This document shows positions 59,505 to 64,000 of a DNA stretch of 64,000 bases, piece after piece. The notes under the pieces were generated by a model. It worked only from the letters and a program-made list of their open reading frames with translations. It ran no database searches and was not told the DNA's origin. Source of the stretch: VRUE01 sp963715455 (GTDB lineage: Bacteria > Actinomycetota > Thermoleophilia > Solirubrobacterales > 70-9); contig OY970245.1 of NCBI GenBank assembly GCA_963715455.1, forward strand, positions 186,001-250,000, in the 5' to 3' direction. The translations under genes and the position numbers were made by a program. Position 1 is the first letter of the stretch, and each line of letters starts with the position of its first letter.

Positions 59505-60164
59505 TCAAGCCTTCTTGGCAGTCTTTTTGTTCTTTTTCTTGGCGCCCTTGTTGGACTTCGCCTCAGCAGGGAGACCTTCGTAGTTCAGAACGATCGTGGA
59601 GGCTGGGATGCCCTCCTCTCCGGACTTTGCCAGGCGTTTGGCGCTATCCGCCTGAACCTTGAGGACGCGATCGAGCGTTTCATTCGCCAGATCGACTGAT
59701 TCTTCCCACCCTTGCTGATCGACAACTCCTGGCGTCCAGCTTACGTGCCGGTCGTCTCGTGCATCGAACGCTCCGCCATTCAACGCGCTAACGACGTCCT
59801 CAATCAGCAGCTTCACAAAAGCTGCGCTCATCCCTGGCTTGATCGACTCAGGGAGCTTCTTCCAGTCGGCATCCGTGAGAAAGGCTCTTGCCGTTGCTCG
59901 GTAGTAGTGCTCAACCGCACCGCGCCGAGGCTCGGTTTTGACCATTTCGATGCATTCGAAGTCCTTGAGGACTTTGACGTGATAGCTGACCTGGCTGAGG
60001 CCCTCGTCGAGCTCCTTGGAGAGCTCGTTGGGGCTGGCCATGCGCTCGTTGAGAATGGTCAGGATCTCAACGCGCAGCGGGTGCGCCAGCGCCTTGACCA
60101 AGCGCTGGTCCACCCCGTTGTTCTTGCTCTTTTTCTTGGCCTTGGCCTTTGTCTTGGCGGGCAA
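59505..60164 (-). CDS. ArsR-type winged-helix transcriptional regulator
   Basis: 219 residues from TTG 60164, chosen because AGGAG lies 5 bases upstream. Basic N-terminus (KAKAKKKSK), then the wHTH: RLVKALAHPLRVEILTILNE, ASPNELSKELDEGLSQVSYH and HYYRATAR. A helical C-terminal domain and another Lys-rich tail follow. Metal-binding cysteines of classic ArsR are absent. An inverted repeat TTCCAG-ATTA-CTGGAA at about 60264-60279 upstream could be its operator. Confidence 0.87.
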   Translation of the reverse strand: MPAKTKAKAKKKSKNNGVDQRLVKALAHPLRVEILTILNERMASPNELSKELDEGLSQVSYHVKVLKDFECIEMVKTEPRRGAVEHYYRATARAFLTDADWKKLPESIKPGMSAAFVKLLIEDVVSALNGGAFDARDDRHVSWTPGVVDQQGWEESVDLANETLDRVLKVQADSAKRLAKSGEEGIPASTIVLNYEGLPAEAKSNKGAKKKNKKTAKKA

Positions 60165-60206
60165 AGCGACTCCTCTTGATTCGTTTGTGCTGCCTCTAAC
60201 CACTCC

Positions 60207-60236
60207 ATCGTATTGGACACAAAGCCAAACTGCCAA
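60207..60236 (-). promoter_or_regulatory. Putative promoter of the ArsR-type gene
   Basis: Minus-strand TTGGCA (60236-60231), an 18-base spacer and TACGAT (60212-60207), about 45 bases before TTG 60164. Confidence 0.5.
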
Positions 60237-60530
60237 ACCGTAACCGCCCTATTTGCAGCGTTTTCCAGATTACTGGAACTTTTTCCAGCAATCGATTGGT
60301 CTAAAGCGCCGTATCGGTTGGGTCGCGCGACCCCCACGCAAAACCTGACGTTTGCGAAGGGGGTGAGGCAGGGTGAAGATCATTACGACGGGGAATGTTG
60401 TCCCGCTGCTTGCAACCAGCAAGGCTCGATAGCGCCAGGCTTGATGCCGGGCTCGGATCAGACCCACGGATTCGGGCCCGGCGCTGGCGTTCCAGCTCAG
60501 TCTCTTCTTCATGATTCAGTTGCAGCTGGA
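60237..60530. other. Gene-poor stretch between the ArsR-type gene and udgB
   Basis: 294 bases without a convincing gene. The frame of UdgB is open through part of it but composition and the lack of homology argue against coding. It contains the TTCCAG inverted repeat and a G-rich tract (GCGAAGGGGGTGAGGCAGGG); no known RNA was recognised. Confidence 0.4.
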
Positions 60531-61232
60531 ATGGCTTCAAATGCAGCCACAGAAAGCTTCGATGTCCTGGCATCCGCGGTCCATACATGCCGCCACTGTC
60601 CACGGCTTGTCGAGTGGCGCGAAGAGTGCGCCGCAGACCCGCCCCGCCGCTTTCGCAGCGAGGACTACTGGGCGCGACCACTCGACGGCTTCGGCGATCC
60701 GGCGGCGCGCCTGGCTATCGTCGGGCTGGCGCCGGCGGCACACGGCGCCAATCGCACCGGTCGCATGTTCACCGGTGATCGCTCGGGAGACTGGCTCTAC
60801 GCGGCCTTGCACCGCGCCGGCTACGCCAACCAGCCCACATCCGAGCGACGTGACGACCGCTTGCAGCTCGACGACGCCTACGTGACCGCCGTCGTGCGCT
60901 GCGCACCGCCGGCCAACAAGCCGACTCCCGAAGAGCGCGACAACTGCCTGCCCTACCTGGAGCGGGAGCTACAGCTACTCGAGCACTGCGAGACCATCGT
61001 CGCCCTCGGCGCCTTCGCTTGGGATGGGGCGCTACGCGCAACCCGCGCCCTCGGCGGCGAGATCCCCAAACCACGGCCACGCTTCAGTCATGGCGCCGAG
61101 ACCCGGGTTGGGCGCTGGGCGCTACTCGGCTGCTACCACCCGAGCCAACAAAACACCTTCACCGGCAAGCTGACCGAGCCGATGCTGGACACGATCTTTA
61201 GCCGAGCTCGCGACATGATCGCTTCTGATTGA
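60531..61232 (+). CDS. udgB: Uracil-DNA glycosylase, family 5 (UdgB)
   Basis: 233 residues from ATG 60531. Iron-sulfur cysteines begin with HTCRHCPRLVEWREECA. Motif A is GLAPAAHGANRTGRMFTGD (without the polar catalytic Asp/Asn of families 1-4, as usual for UdgB), and motif B is HPSQQNTF. It removes uracil and other deaminated bases from DNA. Confidence 0.92.
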   Translation: MASNAATESFDVLASAVHTCRHCPRLVEWREECAADPPRRFRSEDYWARPLDGFGDPAARLAIVGLAPAAHGANRTGRMFTGDRSGDWLYAALHRAGYANQPTSERRDDRLQLDDAYVTAVVRCAPPANKPTPEERDNCLPYLERELQLLEHCETIVALGAFAWDGALRATRALGGEIPKPRPRFSHGAETRVGRWALLGCYHPSQQNTFTGKLTEPMLDTIFSRARDMIASD

Positions 61233-61301
61233 ACGGGCCTAAGCCGCGATCTGCCACGTCGTGCCAAAGCCATCATCGCGATCGTCGCGTGAAATCCCGG
61301 C

Positions 61302-61346
61302 TCACGCACATCGATATATGACTTCCTTCATGGTCTTGGCCGCCAT
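61302..61346 (-). CDS. 14-codon ORF (MAAKTMKEVIYRCA) with strong ribosome site
   Basis: ATG 61346 is preceded by GGGAGGAG at 6 bases, one of the best ribosome sites in the window. The peptide ends in Cys-Ala. It is divergent from the RRE/ThiF-like gene, with ~155 AT-rich bases between. A modified-peptide precursor is possible; no homologue can be named. Confidence 0.4.
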   Translation of the reverse strand: MAAKTMKEVIYRCA

Positions 61347-61501
61347 GTCGATCTCCTCCCGGTTGCATTAGACGCTGGTACCAAGATAGAGTCGGGCTCG
61401 TACCCCAAAATGCGGGAAGTTCACTTTAGGTTTTGGTTTAGCTGAAACTAATTTGAGCAATCTTTCGGTCTGTTCCGGTATCCCAAGGAGGTGGGGTCCA
61501 C

Positions 61502-62608
61502 ATGGAACGACCACGACTGAAGCGCACTACGCAGCAAATGGAGGCGCCAAACGGCGACCTCTACCTGCTCCGGCCGAGCGCCGGCGCCGATATCCACATC
61601 GAGAACCCCGACGAGGAGGGGCGGCGACTGCTGGCCGCGATCGACGGAGCCAGCACCCGTGAGGAGCTAATCGGAGAGTTCGGCGAGGAAGAGGTCCAGG
61701 ACCTGCTCGCCCAGCTCGAGGAGCTCGGCGTAGTCGAGGACGCGGCCGACGACGACCTGATCGCCGACCACGTCTTCGCGCGCTTCGACCGCCAGCTGCG
61801 CTACTTCGCCGACGTGACGACCGGCCCGCCGGCCTCGCAATGCCAGGACAAGCTGGCGAAAGCGCGCATCGCCGTGCTTGGCGTCGGCGGCCTCGGCGGC
61901 TGGTCGGCGCTCAACCTGGCCTGCGTCGGGGTGGGCGAGATGCTGCTGCTCGACTTCGACCGGGTCGAGATGAGCAACCTCAACCGCCAGGTGCTCTACG
62001 GCGAGTCCGACATCGGCCGCTACAAGGCGGTTGCCGCGGCCGAGCGGCTGAAGGGCTTCAACTCCTCGATCCAGATCGAGCCGCGCGTACAGAAGCTCGA
62101 CAGCGAAGCCGCGATCGCCGAGACGATCGCCGGCTACGACGTGGTCATCGACGCCTGCGACTGGCCCGCCCACGACATCGAGCACTGGATCAACTCAGCC
62201 TGCTTCAAGGCGGGGATCCCATTCGTCGCGATGAGCCACTTCCCGCCGGTCGCCAGGGTGGGACCCTTCTACGTTCCCGGCGTAACCGGCTGCTTCTCCT
62301 GCCAGGAGATCGGCTACCGGCGCACCTACCCACTCTTCGACGTGGCGATGGAACAGCAGCGCGGCAAAGAGTCGCCGGCGGCGACCTTGGGTCCTGCCTG
62401 CAGCATGATCGGCGGCCAGATCGGGCTCGACGTGATGCATCACCTCACCGGGCTCGCGCAGCCTTCGACGCTCGGTGTCGGCCACGTCTACGACCTGCGC
62501 ACGATGGAGCTGGAGCGCGAGCCGGTGATCCCAGAGCCCGACTGCCCGGTCTGCGGTCACATGCAGCACACGATGAACCGGCGGCCCCCGGAGAGAACGG
62601 CGCCCTAG
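61502..62608 (+). CDS. ThiF/HesA/MoeB-type (E1-like) adenylyltransferase with N-terminal PqqD-like domain
   Basis: 368 residues, preceded by AAGGAGG. Residues 1-~80 resemble a PqqD-like peptide-recognition winged helix (GRRLLAAIDGASTREELIGE then LLAQLEELGVV). The Rossmann ATP site is AVLGVGGLGGWSALNLACVG with DFDRVEMSNLNRQ. Zinc cysteines are CFSC and CPVCGH. The enzyme should adenylate a C-terminal carboxylate of a peptide or small protein, as MccB does. No YcaO, cognate ubiquitin-like protein or transporter is next to it. Confidence 0.87.
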   Translation: MERPRLKRTTQQMEAPNGDLYLLRPSAGADIHIENPDEEGRRLLAAIDGASTREELIGEFGEEEVQDLLAQLEELGVVEDAADDDLIADHVFARFDRQLRYFADVTTGPPASQCQDKLAKARIAVLGVGGLGGWSALNLACVGVGEMLLLDFDRVEMSNLNRQVLYGESDIGRYKAVAAAERLKGFNSSIQIEPRVQKLDSEAAIAETIAGYDVVIDACDWPAHDIEHWINSACFKAGIPFVAMSHFPPVARVGPFYVPGVTGCFSCQEIGYRRTYPLFDVAMEQQRGKESPAATLGPACSMIGGQIGLDVMHHLTGLAQPSTLGVGHVYDLRTMELEREPVIPEPDCPVCGHMQHTMNRRPPERTAP

Positions 62609-62896
62609 CTAGAGCTGGGCGACCAGCAACGCGGCAAAGCCGATCATCGCGGCGATCACCGTGCCGCTCATCTGCAGTGCGGTCCGCTGGAAGGCGTCGA
62701 AGCGGTCTTCGAGACGGTCGAAGCGCTTGTCGAGCTGATCGAAGCGTTCATCGACGCGATCGAAGCGTTCGTCCACCCGCGCGAAGCGTTCGTCTACTCG
62801 CACGAAGCTCTCGTCCATGCGGTGCGCGAGGGCGTCAACCTTGTGGTCGAGTCCGTCCAGTCGCCGGTCGGTCCAGGCTTCCCTCATCGCCTCCAT
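62609..62896 (-). CDS. Coiled-coil protein with heptad repeats and C-terminal membrane helix
   Basis: 95 residues. Residues ~25-65 are near-exact heptads of the type RVDERFA/RVDERFD, encoded by 21-base DNA repeats (about 62690-62810). The C-terminus (GTVIAAMIGFAALLVAQL) is one membrane helix. It resembles other short tail-anchored coiled coils (Bdr/DUF1640-like) of unknown role. Its stop directly abuts the ThiF stop. Confidence 0.72.
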   Translation of the reverse strand: MEAMREAWTDRRLDGLDHKVDALAHRMDESFVRVDERFARVDERFDRVDERFDQLDKRFDRLEDRFDAFQRTALQMSGTVIAAMIGFAALLVAQL

Positions 62897-62930
62897 GATG
62901 CCACCCTAGGAAGCGCAGGCGCGCGGGTGT

Positions 62931-62955
62931 GTTGCAGACAGTACGTTTCTGCAAC
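62931..62955. promoter_or_regulatory. Inverted repeat GTTGCAGA-N9-TCTGCAAC
   Basis: Perfect 8-base arms separated by 9 bases, 35 bases upstream of the coiled-coil gene. A likely operator. Confidence 0.5.
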
Positions 62956-63077
62956 GAAAGTCGCGGCGAAGCTGAGCGGGTAGGCGAAGAGGTCCTGGCG
63001 CTGGGCCCAAAGGTGTAGGCAGAGCCCGTCGGCGACGGAACCCCGCCTCCGCCGCGCTCCTACAATGGGCCGACCCC

Positions 63078-63150
63078 GCCGACGTAGCTCAGTTGGTAGA
63101 GCACTTCACTCGTAATGAAGGGGTCCCCGGTTCAAATCCGGGCGTCGGCT
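63078..63150 (+). tRNA. tRNA-Thr (CGT anticodon)
   Basis: 73 nt. Acceptor GCCGACG pairs with CGTCGGC, discriminator T. D arm AGCTCAGTTGGTAGAGC, anticodon loop CTCGTAA on a CTTCA/TGAAG-type stem, T arm CCCGG-TTCAAAT-CCGGG. CCA is not encoded. Confidence 0.95.
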
Positions 63151-63151
63151 C

Positions 63152-63997
63152 TCAGCCTTGCCAATCGCGCGCCGCAATCGCCTCCTTGCGCAGGGCGGCG
63201 GTGCGTTGTAGATCGGTGATCAGAGCGGCGCAGACTCCACCGAGAATGCCGCCCAAGAACATCGAGGCGAGCTGGCCGGAGATGGAATAGCCATTGCCGG
63301 TGCCGACAATCAGCCAGGCCATCACCACCGCTACCGCGAGCCCGGTGAGTACGTACGGGATGAGGCGGTAGCGACGGCTGTACCAACGGTTGAGCTCAGG
63401 CAGTTCGACTGCGTGGCGGTCCCAGACACTGGCCACCGTGCGTGGCAGGGCGCCGTGGCTGAGATGCAGGACGAAGGCGAAGACCGCCGGCGCCAAGAGG
63501 AGCGCGGCTATCGCAATAGCGATGACGAAGAAGAGGTTGCCCCCGACGTCGAAGGTCTTGCCGAGGAGGCCGATGACCGCGGCGATCAGAGCTGGGGGCG
63601 CCGCTTTGAAGAGCGCCGGAGCCGCTTCCCCGAGCCTGCGACTGCGCAGCCGGCCGCGTTCAGTCGGGATCCACTCGTCAGCGTCCGTCGGCGTGCCGTC
63701 GCCGCGCCGCGAGTGGCCCAGGGGCTCGACCAGGCCGTGGCGACGGGCGGAGTCGACTACCTCCTCGATCTCCTCCCGGGTGAGGGCGAGGTCAAGAACG
63801 TTGAAGCGCCGGCGCTCGATCTCCTTGGCGCTGGCCGCGCCAAAAGCCGATAGATGGCAGACCAATTCGTAGTGGAAGCGCTTCTTGACCCGCTCCGACC
63901 AGGGTCGCGGGGCTTGCGGCGAATCGAGCGGGATCGCTTTGGCCCAGACGACCTCACTGCGGCGCCGCAACCAGGTGAAGGTGCTGGCGCCCACCAA
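63152..63997 (-). CDS. Membrane protein with N-terminal helical/winged domain (5' end may be outside)
   Basis: 281 residues from TTG 63997, but the frame is open to the window edge, so the true start may lie outside. Residues ~40-125 look like a winged helix (LALTREEIEEVVDSARRHGL ... WIPTERGRLRSR). Four hydrophobic helices follow (e.g. LFFVIAIAIAALLLAPAVFA). No known family. Its stop lies one base from the tRNA-Thr 3' end on the opposite strand. Confidence 0.7.
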   Translation of the reverse strand: MVGASTFTWLRRRSEVVWAKAIPLDSPQAPRPWSERVKKRFHYELVCHLSAFGAASAKEIERRRFNVLDLALTREEIEEVVDSARRHGLVEPLGHSRRGDGTPTDADEWIPTERGRLRSRRLGEAAPALFKAAPPALIAAVIGLLGKTFDVGGNLFFVIAIAIAALLLAPAVFAFVLHLSHGALPRTVASVWDRHAVELPELNRWYSRRYRLIPYVLTGLAVAVVMAWLIVGTGNGYSISGQLASMFLGGILGGVCAALITDLQRTAALRKEAIAARDWQG

Positions 63998-64000
63998 CGT

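Noticed and set aside
60213..60530. 106-codon N-terminal extension of UdgB
   Set aside because: UdgB proteins begin shortly before the first iron-sulfur cysteines; the extension overlaps the ArsR-type promoter.
1..64000. CRISPR arrays, insertion sequences, prophage genes
   Set aside because: No regularly spaced short repeats, transposase or phage structural motifs were seen on either strand.

Overview
The window reads as a chromosomal segment of a high-GC actinobacterium, most likely class Thermoleophilia, order Solirubrobacterales (Solirubrobacter, Conexibacter or Patulibacter relatives). The basis is the strong G/C-ending codon use, frequent GTG/TTG starts, very short or overlapping gene junctions, an F420-type nitroreductase-like protein, two perfect GAAC-N4-GTTC LexA boxes, a two-domain dCTP deaminase and large secreted beta-propeller and collagen-like proteins. 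No 16S rRNA is present, so the placement is inferred.

Layout. 1-7.4 kb: an MFS transporter cut by the window edge, a SHOCT membrane protein, a DUF1269 protein, a K+ channel-like protein, a decayed mosaic of MFS and SHOCT fragments, a 3' tRNA fragment, and a lower-GC restriction island (Type IIG-like restriction/methyltransferase plus HNH nuclease). 7.4-18.9 kb: secreted-protein locus copy A. 19-26 kb: Fic enzyme with a 42-bp palindrome, VOC protein, Vps62-like protein, ArfB, pterin dehydratase, zinc alcohol dehydrogenase and an HD-GYP protein. 26.2-33.1 kb: a short terminator-bounded micropeptide gene, an MFS exporter and a dipeptide/oligopeptide ABC transporter whose two ATPases are fused. 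33.1-37.3 kb: ATP-dependent DNA ligase, two tiny membrane proteins, a LexA-box-associated radical SAM protein, YtoQ-like protein and dCTP deaminase. 37.3-49.3 kb: secreted-protein locus copy B. 49.3-64 kb: MerR, SDR, a LexA-box-associated PD-(D/E)XK nuclease ORF running through tRNA-Tyr, RpoD, FolE2, an AbiEi/DUF559 gene bracketed by 40-bp inverted elements, MMPL-PgsA, a ferritin-like lipoprotein, an ArsR-type regulator, UdgB, a RRE/ThiF-like enzyme facing a 14-codon ORF, a coiled-coil protein, tRNA-Thr and a membrane protein.

The most striking feature is the duplicated secreted-protein system. Each copy has the same order: TetR genes, a convergent TetR, and a leftward five-gene operon for a collagen-like anchored protein, an NHL-propeller protein of about 1180 residues, a 960-residue four-repeat secreted protein, a secreted protein of about 260 residues and a two-repeat HtaA-like protein. 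Gene lengths and junctions match nearly exactly, and the two operons share an 88-nt untranslated leader with a single difference. I infer a co-regulated cell-surface assembly with a structured leader RNA; its function is unknown.

Other candidates for novelty are the ThiF-like protein beside a 14-aa ORF, the five-codon ORF followed by a perfect hairpin, the gene bracketed by 40-bp inverted repeats, and several long palindromes.
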